DNA of 64,000 nucleotides from Kineothrix sp. MB12-C1 (GCF_030863805.1 NZ_CP132957.1:3720001-3784000), one strand, 5' to 3'. Numbered from the stretch's first letter, positions 27,122-37,224 are shown. Numbers and translations: made by a program. The notes: a model not told the origin generated them from the sequence alone.

Positions 27122-27319
27122 ATGGAAAAATTCGAATATAAAACGCTGCTTACCGACGCAAAAGGCGTATTTGGAGGTAGGGTTGATCAATATGCATACC
27201 AAAATGAATTGAATGAACTGGGTTCACAAGGATGGGAGTTAGTCAGTACAGTTGCTGCTGCACAAAGCTATGGCAGCACGAGATGGATTATCTCAGTATT
27301 TAAACGTAAGATATCATAA
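27122..27319 (+). CDS. DUF4177 domain protein
   Basis: A 65-residue protein reading FEYKTLLTDAKG, then ELGSQGWELVSTVA, the DUF4177 signature. TAGGAGTGAG precedes the ATG at 27122. Function unknown. Confidence 0.8.
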   Translation: MEKFEYKTLLTDAKGVFGGRVDQYAYQNELNELGSQGWELVSTVAAAQSYGSTRWIISVFKRKIS

Positions 27320-27370
27320 ATCAATGGTATCAGTATCATATAACTATAAATTATAAAGGAGATGATATAC

Positions 27371-28021
27371 ATGATAAAAGCAGTTATTTTTGATTTAGAT
27401 GGATTGCTGATTGACAGCGAAATAATCTCTTATAAGCTATATCAGGAGTTACTGAAACCATATGGTTATGAATTTTCTATAAATGATTATGCTGAGAATT
27501 ACAGTGGTAAGCCAGCGGTTGTAAATATGAATGCAATTATCAAAAGGTTTAACTTGTCTTTAAATATAGAAACCGGTTTGAATAAAGTGAAACTTATGGA
27601 AAAAGAGTTTTTGGCGGATGGTGTTAATTTAAAAGCAGGTGCCAAGGAGTTGCTTGAATATTTGAAGACAAATCAGTATAAAATTGCGATGGCTTCCTCT
27701 AGTTTAAAGGAAAGAGCATTGGATATTCTGGACAAACATCATATTCAAGATTATTTTGATATGTTTGTTTTTGGTTATGAAGTAGAAAAAGGAAAACCGA
27801 ATCCGGATATATTTTTAAAGGCATGTGAGAAATTAGGTGAGAGCCCCGAAGACTGTTTAGTTTTAGAAGATAGTGAAGCGGGAATACAAGCGGCATATTC
27901 TGCAAATGTTCCGGTTATCTGTATTCCGGATATGAAAAAACCCAATCAGACATATGAAGAAATGTTAGTTCTAAGCTTAGATTCTTTATATGATGTAATT
28001 TCTTATCTTGAAAAGAAGTAA
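27371..28021 (+). CDS. HAD-superfamily phosphatase, beta-phosphoglucomutase-like
   Basis: A 216-residue enzyme. The nucleophile motif is DLDGLLIDSE near residue 8, motif II is MASSSLKERAL, and motifs III/IV are EKGKPNPDIF and CLVLEDSEAGI. The cap-domain arrangement fits the phosphosugar phosphatase/mutase group. Start: GGAG is 9 bases before the ATG at 27371; the ATG at 27362 abuts it. Confidence 0.9.
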   Translation: MIKAVIFDLDGLLIDSEIISYKLYQELLKPYGYEFSINDYAENYSGKPAVVNMNAIIKRFNLSLNIETGLNKVKLMEKEFLADGVNLKAGAKELLEYLKTNQYKIAMASSSLKERALDILDKHHIQDYFDMFVFGYEVEKGKPNPDIFLKACEKLGESPEDCLVLEDSEAGIQAAYSANVPVICIPDMKKPNQTYEEMLVLSLDSLYDVISYLEKK

Positions 28022-28074
28022 TATCTTGAAAAACTAATCGGGAGATAATAATTGCGAGAAGGAGGGAAAATAAA

Positions 28075-30762
28075 ATGCGTCATTTTTTCAACTCAAAGCT
28101 TCAGGTAAAGAACCGGGAGTATGAATATTGTGATTTAGAAAAGGCAGCAAAAGAGTTTGGTGCCGACTTGAAGAAAATTCCGTATTCGATTCGTGTTGTA
28201 CTCGAGAATGTCATAAGAAATTGTAAGTCAGAGGAAGAATTACGGGTCAACGCTTCCAATGCCTTAAACTGGAAAGAAAATATTGATTCTGAAATAGAGT
28301 TCTATCCGTCCAGAATTTTGCTGCAGGATTATACCGGAGTCCCTTGTATTGTCGATCTTGCCTCTATGCGCGATGCTGCTGTTAAGCTGGGGTTAAAAGA
28401 AAGTGAGATTAATCCTGAAATCCCCGTAGATCTTATTATTGACCACTCTGTTCAAATTGATATGGCAGGTACTGACCTTGCGGCGATTGGCAATACAAGG
28501 CTGGAGTTTGAACGAAATATGGAACGCTATCAGATGTTAAAGTGGGCTCAGAAAGAGTTTTCAAATCTGCGCGTTGTTCCGCCGGATACCGGTATTGTTC
28601 ACCAAATCAATATTGAATATCTTTCCCCCGTGGTGATTGAAAAGAAAATAGAGAATACTCTCTTTCTTCAGCCTGATTCGGTTTTCGGTACCGATTCCCA
28701 CACCACGATGATAAACGGTCTGGGTGTGCTCGGATGGGGAGTCGGCGGAATAGAAGCGGAGGCGTGTATGCTAGGTGAGCCTTCTGTATTCCCTATGCCC
28801 GAAGTCATCGGCGTGCGCCTCATAAACCGCATGCCTGTCGGTGTTGTTGCAACTGATTTGGCGCTGAAGATTACGAATGTACTGCGCGAGAATCATGTAG
28901 TAGGAAAGTTCGTGGAGTATTTCGGAGAAGGTTATGAAAGCCTTTCGCTTGCTGACCGTGCTACCATTGCCAACATGGCACCCGAATATGGTTCCACCTG
29001 TGGTTATTGCCCTCCGGATACTGAGACTCTCCGTTATTTGGAACTGACGGGACGGGATTCGGAAGAAATTGAGAAAATCTCCGCTTATCTGAAGGCGAAT
29101 CACTTATTCTATGACTCAAACGATACTGTGGAGTATAGCGAGGTGATCGAGGTGGATCTTTCCCATCTGATGACCAGCCTTTCCGGTCCGAAACGTCCTC
29201 AGGATCTGGTGCCCATGGATCAACTTGCGGCGGCGTTTGAGCGCGCGATTGTCAGCCCGATGGGGAATCAAGGATTCGGACTTGAAGAGGACGAGCTGGA
29301 AAAGGAATATGCGTTTGAACTGGACGGAAAACAAGATATCTTAAAAACAGGCGATGTTTTAATCGCGGCCATCACCAGTTGTACCAATACCTCGAATCCC
29401 ACAGTCTTGTTCGGTGCTGCTTTGATGGCTAAAAAGGCGGTGGAAAAGGGGCTGACAGTTTCCCCAAGGGTGAAAACCTCCTTTGCCCCCGGTTCCCAGG
29501 CAGTAACCCGTTATTTAGAAAGCTCAGGGTTGATTCCATATCTGGAGAAACTCGGGTTTCATATTGTAGCATACGGCTGTACTACTTGTATCGGTAACTC
29601 AGGGCCGCTGAAACCTGAAATCGAGACAGCCCTGAAAGCATCCGATCTGGTGTGTGGTGCGGTGCTCAGCGGCAATCGTAATTTTGAAGGCCGTATTCAT
29701 CCCCTTATTAAGGCTAACTATCTGGGGTCGCCGATGTTGGTGATTGCCTATGCGCTGGCGGGCAATCTACGCAAAAACCTGATGCTTGATCCGATTGGAG
29801 TGAATGCGGAGGGAGAAAAAGTATATTTAAAGGATATTTGGCCCACAACGGAAGAAATCGACAGGCAGGTCAGAAACCATGTCACATCAGAAAGCTATCG
29901 TGCGGCATATGATGAGGTTTATAGTGGAAATCAACGTTGGAACGACATTGCAATTACAGGTTCTCACACGTATAATTGGGACGAAAATTCCACCTATATT
30001 GCGAATCCGCCTTATTTTGATGATTTAACCGCCGGCAAAACAACTGCCGCAGATTTGAATAAGCTGAAAGTGCTTGCCAAGCTGGGAGATTCTGTTACTA
30101 CCGATCATATTTCACCCGCAGGTGCCATTGCAGTTAACTCTGCGGCCGGTGCTTACTTGCAGGAGCATGGCGTGGAACAGAAGGATTTTAATTCCTACGG
30201 ATCCCGTAGAGGTAATCACCATGTGATGCTTCGTGGTACACTGGCTAATACCCGCCTGCATAATGAGTTAGCCGACGGCAAAGAGGGTAGTTTTACCCGT
30301 TACCTTCCTACCGGTGAGATTATGAGTATCTATGATGCGAGTTATCGGTATCAGCAGAATGGAACCGGATTGCTGATTTTGGCGGGTAAGGATTATGGCA
30401 TGGGCTCCTCCAGAGATTGGGCGGCAAAAGGCGTAAAGCTTCTGGGTGTAAAGACTGTTATTGCCGAGTCGTATGAGCGAATCCATCGTTCTAATTTAGT
30501 GATGATGGGCGTACTGCCGCTGGAGTATTTGCCGAATCAGACGGCTGTAACACTTGGCTTGACCGGAGAAGAAGAATTTACAGTGCATCTGCCTGTCAAT
30601 CCGGGTGTGAGAGAACACGTACAGATTACTGCTAAACGGTTAGATGGAAGGTCGCTTGAATTCGAAGCGGTAGTTCGTTTCGACTCAGAAGCGGATATCC
30701 GTTACTATCAAAATGATGGTATCTTACCGATGATTTTAAAGGAAAAGTCAAGAGTCGATTGA
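28075..30762 (+). CDS. acnA: Aconitate hydratase A
   Basis: An 895-residue monomeric aconitase that isomerises citrate to isocitrate using a [4Fe-4S] cluster. The cluster cysteines are visible at C436 (AAITSCTNTSNP) and at C502 and C505 (YGCTTCIGNSGP). DSHTTMINGLGVLGWGVGG and the C-terminal swivel domain with YGMGSSRDWAAKG are intact. GAAGGAGGG precedes the ATG. No citrate synthase or isocitrate dehydrogenase gene is adjacent, so it stands alone here. Confidence 0.96.
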   Translation: MRHFFNSKLQVKNREYEYCDLEKAAKEFGADLKKIPYSIRVVLENVIRNCKSEEELRVNASNALNWKENIDSEIEFYPSRILLQDYTGVPCIVDLASMRDAAVKLGLKESEINPEIPVDLIIDHSVQIDMAGTDLAAIGNTRLEFERNMERYQMLKWAQKEFSNLRVVPPDTGIVHQINIEYLSPVVIEKKIENTLFLQPDSVFGTDSHTTMINGLGVLGWGVGGIEAEACMLGEPSVFPMPEVIGVRLINRMPVGVVATDLALKITNVLRENHVVGKFVEYFGEGYESLSLADRATIANMAPEYGSTCGYCPPDTETLRYLELTGRDSEEIEKISAYLKANHLFYDSNDTVEYSEVIEVDLSHLMTSLSGPKRPQDLVPMDQLAAAFERAIVSPMGNQGFGLEEDELEKEYAFELDGKQDILKTGDVLIAAITSCTNTSNPTVLFGAALMAKKAVEKGLTVSPRVKTSFAPGSQAVTRYLESSGLIPYLEKLGFHIVAYGCTTCIGNSGPLKPEIETALKASDLVCGAVLSGNRNFEGRIHPLIKANYLGSPMLVIAYALAGNLRKNLMLDPIGVNAEGEKVYLKDIWPTTEEIDRQVRNHVTSESYRAAYDEVYSGNQRWNDIAITGSHTYNWDENSTYIANPPYFDDLTAGKTTAADLNKLKVLAKLGDSVTTDHISPAGAIAVNSAAGAYLQEHGVEQKDFNSYGSRRGNHHVMLRGTLANTRLHNELADGKEGSFTRYLPTGEIMSIYDASYRYQQNGTGLLILAGKDYGMGSSRDWAAKGVKLLGVKTVIAESYERIHRSNLVMMGVLPLEYLPNQTAVTLGLTGEEEFTVHLPVNPGVREHVQITAKRLDGRSLEFEAVVRFDSEADIRYYQNDGILPMILKEKSRVD

Positions 30763-30878
30763 GTTATTCCAGGATGCTATATCATATGTAATCAAAAGTA
30801 GAAAAAAAGCAACTGACAGGTAATTCAAAAAAATTACTCTATACGTTAAGATATAAAAAAACATGGAGGTGAATTACT

Positions 30879-31553
30879 ATGATTTTTCCGGAAAAGTTGC
30901 AAATTCTAAGAAAAAGTAAGGGGTTGACACAGGAAGAATTAGCTGAAAAAGTGTCCGTATCCCGTCAGGCCATAGCAAAATGGGAAAATGGTCAGTCATA
31001 CCCTGATATTTCTAATCTCATTGGAATATCAGAGTTCTTCAAAGTTACAATTGACCATTTGGTGAAAGACAATGAGCCCTGCATGACTTCCATCATTGCT
31101 CAAGCCCACTGCGACAGCGAGGAAGTGATTGATTTTTTGATTCGGGCAAAGCGTAAAACTTACGCCGCAAAAGGTGTGGAATGCAATTCTTCAAGACCGA
31201 ATTCCCATGATTTGAGATATGAAGAAGGCATATTTTTGTATTTAGATACGTATCTCGGCGGTGAATGTTTTTCCGGGGAAGAGGCTGTGTGGAAAAATAC
31301 AAATCCTATATATGCGATGAACTATTCCGGACGTGTAACGAGCAGTAATTTTAGCAGTGATTTCTTGAAAGCAGCTTTATTTGCCGTGCCCAAAGAAAAA
31401 CCATTCCGCGGGCCTGCCTTCTATCAAGAAAATGATTACATCTATAACTGCAAGGTATGCGGAGGCTTCAGGTGGTTTCAGGGATATGAAGAAATATATT
31501 ATAAGGATTTACAAGTTTATGAATGCTATTTTCATGGAGGCATTGTAAGATAG
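30879..31553 (+). CDS. XRE-family HTH regulator with DUF5680 domain
   Basis: A 224-residue protein. The HTH (residues 1-65: KLQILRKSKGLTQEELAEKV, SVSRQAIAKWENGQSYPD) is followed by a C-terminal DUF5680 domain (LRYEEGIFLYLDTYLGGECF, VWKNTNPIYAMNYSGRV). DUF5680 is a possible ligand-sensing module of unknown ligand. TGGAGGTG precedes the ATG. Confidence 0.9.
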   Translation: MIFPEKLQILRKSKGLTQEELAEKVSVSRQAIAKWENGQSYPDISNLIGISEFFKVTIDHLVKDNEPCMTSIIAQAHCDSEEVIDFLIRAKRKTYAAKGVECNSSRPNSHDLRYEEGIFLYLDTYLGGECFSGEEAVWKNTNPIYAMNYSGRVTSSNFSSDFLKAALFAVPKEKPFRGPAFYQENDYIYNCKVCGGFRWFQGYEEIYYKDLQVYECYFHGGIVR

Positions 31554-31670
31554 TCAATGACGTGATGGAAAAATGTTGATATAAAAAAATAGCATAAACA
31601 TAAAAATCTTTTTCTATCGTTAGAAACTGGTTTTTTATGAAATATATATGAATGATAAGGAGGATGAGAA

Positions 31671-32429
31671 ATGAAGAACTATTTGGATTTGACCGGAAGA
31701 ATTGCGGTAGTGACAGGCGCCTCTTCAGGCTTGGGCTATGCGTATGCAAAGGCTTTGGCTGGGAATGGTGCAAAGGTGGCAGCAATGGCTCGCCGGGTTG
31801 ACTGGCTGGAGAAATTACGTAAAGAAATAGAGGCCGAGGGTGGAGAGTGCCTGCCTGTAGCCTGCGATGTATCAGATGAGCAACAGGTGGTAGCTGCAGT
31901 ACAAGAGGTAATCGACCATTGGGGCAGAGTTGATATTTTGATTAACAATGCAGGAGCTATTAAGGTTATTCCGACTGTTGAGTTGAAGGCAGAAGATTGG
32001 CAGAATGTGGTTGATATTAGTTTGACGGGATACTTTTACATGGCGCGTGAGTGCGGCAAGAATATGATTGCTAATCAATATGGAAGAATTATTAATACCT
32101 GTTCGATGTTTGGACTGATTGCAGGTCAACAGATGCCTAACCTCGCGTATAATGCGACCAAAGGAGCTATTCCGAACTTCACCCGCAGCTTGGCTCAGGA
32201 ATGGGCACAATACAACATTACAGTCAACGCTATAGCGCCGGGTATGTTCCCAAGCGAAATGATGGTAATTACTGATGATGTGCAGCAACTTCTACAATTC
32301 CGTTGTCCTGTAGGCAGGCCTGGAAACATAGAGGAACTTCTGGGGCAGATGCTGCTGTTCGCTTCCGAAGCGAGTGCTTATACTACCGGACAAACGATTG
32401 CAATTGATGGAGGCTGGACGGCCGTATAA
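31671..32429 (+). CDS. Short-chain dehydrogenase/reductase
   Basis: A 252-residue SDR. The cofactor loop is TGASSGLG (residues 15-22), the NNAG motif follows, and the catalytic pair is in AYNATKGA. The C-terminus TTGQTIAIDGGW is family-typical. It resembles gluconate 5-dehydrogenase or 3-oxoacyl reductase types; the substrate is undetermined. AAGGAGG precedes the ATG. Confidence 0.92.
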   Translation: MKNYLDLTGRIAVVTGASSGLGYAYAKALAGNGAKVAAMARRVDWLEKLRKEIEAEGGECLPVACDVSDEQQVVAAVQEVIDHWGRVDILINNAGAIKVIPTVELKAEDWQNVVDISLTGYFYMARECGKNMIANQYGRIINTCSMFGLIAGQQMPNLAYNATKGAIPNFTRSLAQEWAQYNITVNAIAPGMFPSEMMVITDDVQQLLQFRCPVGRPGNIEELLGQMLLFASEASAYTTGQTIAIDGGWTAV

Positions 32430-32462
32430 ACCTGTATTGCAACTTTCGAAATAGGATAGATT

Positions 32463-32507
32463 AATAGGGCTATAGCAACGAAATATATGCTATAGCCCTA
32501 TTTTTTT
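32463..32507. terminator. Bidirectional terminator between SDR and catalase
   Basis: AATAGGGCTATAGCA (32463-32477) pairs perfectly with TGCTATAGCCCTATT (32488-32502) and is followed by TTTTT. It lies between convergent genes and could stop transcription from both sides. Confidence 0.88.
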
Positions 32508-32576
32508 ATATCATTTTTATATCATTGGGAAAGAACGCAGTATTTGTGCATGGTGTTTTGAAACTTGTGCTTTTAT

Positions 32577-34631
32577 TTAGCCTATTTTTCTTTGAAAATG
32601 GCGCCCCGTTGTAAGTGCTTCTATAAAATCAGCGACATAGCTTTTCATATCTTCGTCAGGCCCGCAGATGATACCGGGCTCCATATCTTGTCCGGAACGT
32701 AACAAACATAGTAGAGCTGTGGCTTCGCCGCTCAGCCCGATGGTTTTATAATGGTTATATGCATCGGTGAGGAAGCCTTGAACATCGATTGAATCCCGGA
32801 ATAATTCGATATGGGAACCTCCGGGGATATAAATAGCATCATAAAAGACGGAGGCTGTAGTGGCATAGGTCTGATTACATTCTTCCGTGCTGTTGTCATC
32901 AGCGGTGACTGACCCCAGTTTACAGGATACAACGTCAAAACAAGCACCGGCAGCAGTAAGTGCGGTGGTGATGGCATTGAACTGCGTTTTATGAAATCCT
33001 TCGTCAATCAGAATAGCTACTTTTTTAGTCTTTGGACTTTTTGGAGTATTTGCCATGCTGAGAGCAGGGGAAGAAAAGGTTGTAGGATTAGCTGCCTGAG
33101 TTGGGGGAATAGCTCCTAAGCCTTCGGCAACTTTTTGAGCCAGTTCGGAATCGACATTACCTAACATATCAACTAGCCTTTGGTGTGTACTTTTATTTTT
33201 GCATTTTCCAAGTTCGAATCGGAACGCATCAATGATATGAACTTTTTCCCAATCAGACATACTATTCCAGAACATAGCCGGCTGGGTGTAATGATCCCGG
33301 AAGCTTTCGCTGCGCTCCCTGATAATATGGCCCTCAACCTTTTCCTGATAATGTTCAAAATGGCTTTCACCATCGTTAGCGGCATGAGGTTCGCCACAAT
33401 TAAGAGAGTTGGGATAATAGCTGGTTTGCCCCACATCAATGGTCATGCGGTGCATGCCGTCTCGTTGATTGTTATTTACCTTAGTCAGAGGTTGGTTAAT
33501 AGGAATCTGTTGAAAGTTTGGTCCCCCCAAGCGGGAGATCTGGGTATCCAGGTAGGAGAACAATCGTCCTTGTAGCATAGGGTCATTTGTAAAATCAATG
33601 CCGGGCACTACATTGGCTGGACAAAAGGCTACCTGCTCTGTTTCGGCGAAAAAGTTATCTACGTTTTTATTCAATACCATTTTCCCGATTGTCTGAAGGG
33701 GGATTAATTCCTCAGGCCAAAGCTTCGTGCAGTCCAGAATATCGAAATCAAACTTGAACTCATCTTCCGGGTCTAGTATCTGAATAGCAAGCTCGAATTC
33801 GATGGGATTGCCATTTTTAATATTTTCCCACAGATCTCTTCGATTGAAATCAGGATCCTTACCGGCAATCTTCTGGGCCTCATCCCATACGAGGGAATGG
33901 ACCCCCAGAATCGGCTTCCAATGAAATTTTACAAATTTAAAATCCCCCTTGGCGTTAACCAGACGGAAGGTATGGATGCCGAAACCGTTCATTGTACGAT
34001 AGCTCTTCGGTACAGCCCGGGGAGACATAAGCCACATGACATTATGCATGGTTTCGGGAGTGTTTACTACAAAGTCCCAGAAGGTATCGTGTGCTGAGGC
34101 CGCCTGAGGCATCTCATTGTTGGGTTCGGGTTTTATGGAATGGATGAGATCGGGGAACTTAATGGCATCCTGAATAAAGAATACAGGCATGTTGTTGCCG
34201 ACGATGTCATAGTTACCTTCCTGCGTATAGAACTTGACTGCGAACCCTCTGACGTCCCTCACTGTATCAGGAGAACCACGAAATCCTGCAACAGTGGAAA
34301 AACGAACAAAAACTGGTGTAACCAGATTGGGATCGCTAAGGAAATGAGCTTTTGTCAAATGGGACATGCTTTCGTAAACTTGAAAATAGCCGTGTGCACC
34401 TGAGCCTCGTGCGTGTACAATGCGCTCGGGAATCCGTTCATGATCAAAATGGGTAATTTTTTCCCTGAAAATAAAGTCTTCCATCAGGGTTGGCCCTCGC
34501 TTGCCCGCTTTGAGCGCATCATCTGTATTGTTAACACCAACGCCTTGGTTCGTAGTAAGATAACCGCTGTCATGGTTGACCCGGACAGACTCCAGATTCA
34601 AGGATTTTTGATTCGGTTTCTGAGATTCCAT
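32577..34631 (-). CDS. katE: Large-subunit (clade 2, HPII/KatE-type) catalase
   Basis: A 684-residue heme catalase that breaks hydrogen peroxide into water and oxygen. The catalytic histidine is H73 ([11 protein letters not shown]), the distal asparagine N146 (YDIVGNNMP) and the heme tyrosine lies in [14 protein letters not shown]. Residues after about 525 ([13 protein letters not shown]) form the extra DJ-1/PfpI-like domain that marks the large-subunit clade. It is intact. Catalases of this size are uncommon in Clostridia, so acquisition by transfer is possible. It lies upstream of splB on the same strand order, separated by repeat copies. Confidence 0.95.
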   Translation of the reverse strand: MESQKPNQKSLNLESVRVNHDSGYLTTNQGVGVNNTDDALKAGKRGPTLMEDFIFREKITHFDHERIPERIVHARGSGAHGYFQVYESMSHLTKAHFLSDPNLVTPVFVRFSTVAGFRGSPDTVRDVRGFAVKFYTQEGNYDIVGNNMPVFFIQDAIKFPDLIHSIKPEPNNEMPQAASAHDTFWDFVVNTPETMHNVMWLMSPRAVPKSYRTMNGFGIHTFRLVNAKGDFKFVKFHWKPILGVHSLVWDEAQKIAGKDPDFNRRDLWENIKNGNPIEFELAIQILDPEDEFKFDFDILDCTKLWPEELIPLQTIGKMVLNKNVDNFFAETEQVAFCPANVVPGIDFTNDPMLQGRLFSYLDTQISRLGGPNFQQIPINQPLTKVNNNQRDGMHRMTIDVGQTSYYPNSLNCGEPHAANDGESHFEHYQEKVEGHIIRERSESFRDHYTQPAMFWNSMSDWEKVHIIDAFRFELGKCKNKSTHQRLVDMLGNVDSELAQKVAEGLGAIPPTQAANPTTFSSPALSMANTPKSPKTKKVAILIDEGFHKTQFNAITTALTAAGACFDVVSCKLGSVTADDNSTEECNQTYATTASVFYDAIYIPGGSHIELFRDSIDVQGFLTDAYNHYKTIGLSGEATALLCLLRSGQDMEPGIICGPDEDMKSYVADFIEALTTGRHFQRKIG

Positions 34632-34691
34632 AATGATACCTTCCTTTAGAAAATTTTATAACAGTAGTATAGGTTGGATTCATAAAAATAT

Positions 34692-34792
34692 ACCTTGCCC
34701 GCAAGCGGCCATGGTATGTTTTTTGCACACTCGCTTTTGCTCGGCGCAGTATAATATTATTAAAATATTATACTTTGTCCGCAAGCGGCCAT
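34692..34792 (-). repeat. Dispersed repeat, copy C with a truncated second unit
   Basis: On the reverse strand the full unit is present with palindrome TATAATATT-TTAAT-AATATTATA. Next to it (34773-34792) is only the GC-arm end TTTGTCCGCAAGCGGCC, a partial neighbouring unit. It lies between the catalase start and the splB stop. Confidence 0.85.
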
Positions 34793-34804
34793 TACCAAAA
34801 ATTA

Positions 34805-35806
34805 TTATGAAATATACAGTATTGGCATAGTTCCTAACTGTCGCGAAAGCTTTTCCCGTAAAAAGGACTCGGCTTCTGCACGGATATCGTTTCGATAGCA
34901 ATATTTGCCGCGCCCGCGTCCGGTCATGGTTTCCCGGTCGAAAAGCTGTACGGCATTGGGGAAGGCCTCTGTGTTAATGGCATTTTGTACGAAACTGTAC
35001 GTCATTAGTATAATTTCTATAAAGCCATTCTGTATGACTTTGGCGCTCAGTTCGTCTGCCAGGCGCTCTATTAGTTCCCCGTACAGTCGCTTCCAGTCCG
35101 GAAGAAGAATCACGGGTGCAATCAACAGCCCTACCGGATATCCAGCCTCCGCCATGTCGTTCAGCGCACGGATTCTTGCAGACAGTGGAGAGGTACCCAA
35201 TTCTATGCTGCTTATTATTTCCTGCGGGTTCATGCTCATGCGAAATATGATCTTCCCTTGGTGGTCAAGATTAAGCAGTGGATTAACTAAATCAAATTTT
35301 GTCGGAAATGTCAGGCGCCCATGCCCTTCGTGCGCAAAACGCTCAATTGTATAAGGTAAATTATCCGTTACTGTGTTTTCCAGCAGCAAATCGCTGTTGC
35401 TGCCAATCTCAAAGGTTTGTGGTACAAGAGCCGCGGCGTCCTTTTTAAGTAGCCTGTCCAGCATTTGCTCCCGGTTGACAAATAAGCGGAGATAGGCACA
35501 TTTATTGTAATTGCATACCAGATAGCAATATAGACACATCGCCCGGCAGCCTGAAGATGTGTAGGGTACCAGCCAGTCAGACACCTTATGATTAGGCACA
35601 TACCGGTGTGTCTTTCTGACTCCGATGATCAGATGGTTTTTTAGCTTTGGAAAGTCCCGGTTGTCCGCCGATGTCATTTCCGGTATACGATTGTGATTCT
35701 CTATCTGTATCCAGGGCAGGTTTGCATATTTGCACTGCAGCATCTGTCCCAGCTTATAATCGAGCGCACCCGGCTCATAATATACCGTATCAAAGTGCAT
35801 ATTCAT
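34805..35806 (-). CDS. splB: Spore photoproduct lyase (radical SAM)
   Basis: A 333-residue radical SAM enzyme that reverses the thymine dimer 'spore photoproduct' in DNA during germination. The cluster motif C-x3-C-x2-C is at C87, C91 and C94 (SSGCRAMCLYCYLVCNY), the family's spacing. EIGSNSDLLLENT and FRMSMNPQEIISSIELGT match later SPL blocks. The ATG at 35806 has GGGAGG eight bases upstream; the ORF's GTG at 35815 overlaps that site. It indicates that the organism forms spores. Confidence 0.9.
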   Translation of the reverse strand: MNMHFDTVYYEPGALDYKLGQMLQCKYANLPWIQIENHNRIPEMTSADNRDFPKLKNHLIIGVRKTHRYVPNHKVSDWLVPYTSSGCRAMCLYCYLVCNYNKCAYLRLFVNREQMLDRLLKKDAAALVPQTFEIGSNSDLLLENTVTDNLPYTIERFAHEGHGRLTFPTKFDLVNPLLNLDHQGKIIFRMSMNPQEIISSIELGTSPLSARIRALNDMAEAGYPVGLLIAPVILLPDWKRLYGELIERLADELSAKVIQNGFIEIILMTYSFVQNAINTEAFPNAVQLFDRETMTGRGRGKYCYRNDIRAEAESFLREKLSRQLGTMPILYIS

Positions 35807-35849
35807 GCTAAACACCTCCCAATAGTTATAGTTTGCCAGAAATAGCGAA

Positions 35850-36008
35850 AAATATTATGCCTTGTCCGCAAGCGGCCAAAGTATGTTTTTTGCATACTCT
35901 CTTTGCTCGGCGCAGTATAATATTATTAAAATATTATGCCTTGTCCGCAAGCGGCCATGGTATGTTTTTTTGCACACTCGCTTTGCTCGGCGCAGCATAA
36001 TATTATAT
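35850..36008 (-). repeat. Dispersed repeat, copy D: two tandem units
   Basis: Two reverse-strand units with a 79-base period (CCTTGTCCGC begins at 35860 and again at 35939), separated by the AT palindrome. The units differ at a few bases. They fill most of the gap between splB and the GyrI-like gene. From 36009 to 36176 I see no gene. Confidence 0.88.
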
Positions 36009-36176
36009 CATTTATTAGGATTTGCCGTTCACATATAAAATGCGGAAAGCATAGGAAATTTGCCTGTTTCTTTATGCGATAAATTGTGCTATTGTGAATT
36101 CAAAGTTTATTTTATCTACAGGCCGAACAGAAATTTGTGCCGGTAAAGTATTCGTACGAAATGGGGGAAATTGCAA

Positions 36177-36641
36177 ATGAATATCGACAAATATATAAAA
36201 CAATCTTTTTCGGTTATTGGTAAGCTTGGCTCAACAGGAGATGGTACAGGCTTTATTCAGGAATTATGGCAAAGCGCTGGATCTCATTTCAACGAAGTTG
36301 CTCATCTTGCAAAAAGAGATGAGGGTGGAAACTTAGTAGGTTTCTGGGGTGCAATGTCCGACTTATCAGGATCGTTTATGCCTTGGGAAGATAATTTTTC
36401 TAAAGGTCTATATCTGGCAGGTGTTGAAGTCGATGATAATGCTCAGCCGCCTCAAGATTGGATAAAATGGACAATGCCGTCATCTGAATACTTGTATGTA
36501 AAAACGGAAGGACCAGATACTTTCATGAGTATGATAGAATATATGAAGGCTAATGAGATTGAACTTGTTGGTGCGGTTTATGATTTTATTAACCCACAGA
36601 GCGGTCAAGGATATATGTATTTTCCGATACGGAGATTATGA
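36177..36641 (+). CDS. GyrI-like small-molecule-binding domain protein
   Basis: A 154-residue stand-alone effector-binding domain (AraC_E_bind/GyrI-like fold): VIGKLGSTGDGTGFIQELWQ at the start and YLYVKTEGPDTFMSMIEYMK in the middle. In this fold the domain binds cationic drugs. The ATG at 36177 has GGGGGA upstream. The GNAT gene starts 15 bases after its stop, so the two probably form an operon. Confidence 0.8.
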   Translation: MNIDKYIKQSFSVIGKLGSTGDGTGFIQELWQSAGSHFNEVAHLAKRDEGGNLVGFWGAMSDLSGSFMPWEDNFSKGLYLAGVEVDDNAQPPQDWIKWTMPSSEYLYVKTEGPDTFMSMIEYMKANEIELVGAVYDFINPQSGQGYMYFPIRRL

Positions 36642-36656
36642 GCGAAAGGGATTATA

Positions 36657-37202
36657 ATGAAAACGTTGGAAACCGAAAGATTGATCATGAGAAACTGGGA
36701 AGAATCGGATATATTTGACTTGTATGAATATGCGAGTGTTGATGGTATCAGCGATATGACCGGATGGCCCCGACATGAGAATATTAGAGATTCTAAAATA
36801 ATACTGAAGGCCTTTATCGAAAATGACATAGAATATGCTTTGGTGTTAAAAGAAGAGAATAAAGTAATCGGTTCTTTAGGTTTTCATCATAGAACAGCCG
36901 ATACAAATTATAAAGCAGGTATTCAAAGAGAGATTGGTTATGTCTTGAGCAAAGCATACTGGGGGAGAGGCCTTATGACTGAAGCTGTAAGAGAAGCAAT
37001 TAAATATGCTTTTGAAGAGATTAAAGTTGATGTATTATGGTGTGGCCATAAAACATTTAATGTTCAATCAAAAAGGGTAATTGAAAAAAGTGGATTTAAA
37101 TTTTATTGCGACGGTACCTATGAATCCTTTGATAAGAGTTATGATGCAAAAAAGTATATTCTGACTAAAGATGATTATCACCGATTATTTGTAATAAAGT
37201 AA
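36657..37202 (+). CDS. GNAT family N-acetyltransferase
   Basis: A 181-residue RimJ/RimL-type acetyltransferase: ETERLIMRNWEESDIFDLYE at the N-terminus, acetyl-CoA loop in SKAYWGRGLMTEAVREAIKY, and VQSKRVIEKSGFKFYCDG near the end. It sits between the GyrI-like and methyltransferase genes with short gaps, suggesting one transcript. Confidence 0.9.
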   Translation: MKTLETERLIMRNWEESDIFDLYEYASVDGISDMTGWPRHENIRDSKIILKAFIENDIEYALVLKEENKVIGSLGFHHRTADTNYKAGIQREIGYVLSKAYWGRGLMTEAVREAIKYAFEEIKVDVLWCGHKTFNVQSKRVIEKSGFKFYCDGTYESFDKSYDAKKYILTKDDYHRLFVIK

Positions 37203-37224
37203 GAATTTATAGGAGATTATTAGG

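Noticed and set aside
30162-30762. Iron-responsive element in the aconitase region
   Set aside because: No convincing IRE-like hairpin was seen at the mRNA ends.
13202-32429. Chromosomal integron cassette array
   Set aside because: The single-gene, same-strand layout is suggestive, but no attC-like imperfect palindromes recur between genes and no integrase is present.
33180-33575. Forward-strand 131-codon frame inside the catalase gene
   Set aside because: It is antisense to a well-conserved catalase sequence and has no family resemblance.
12478-36008. CRISPR array formed by the dispersed repeats
   Set aside because: The copies are far apart or directly tandem, with no unique spacers of constant length and no cas genes.
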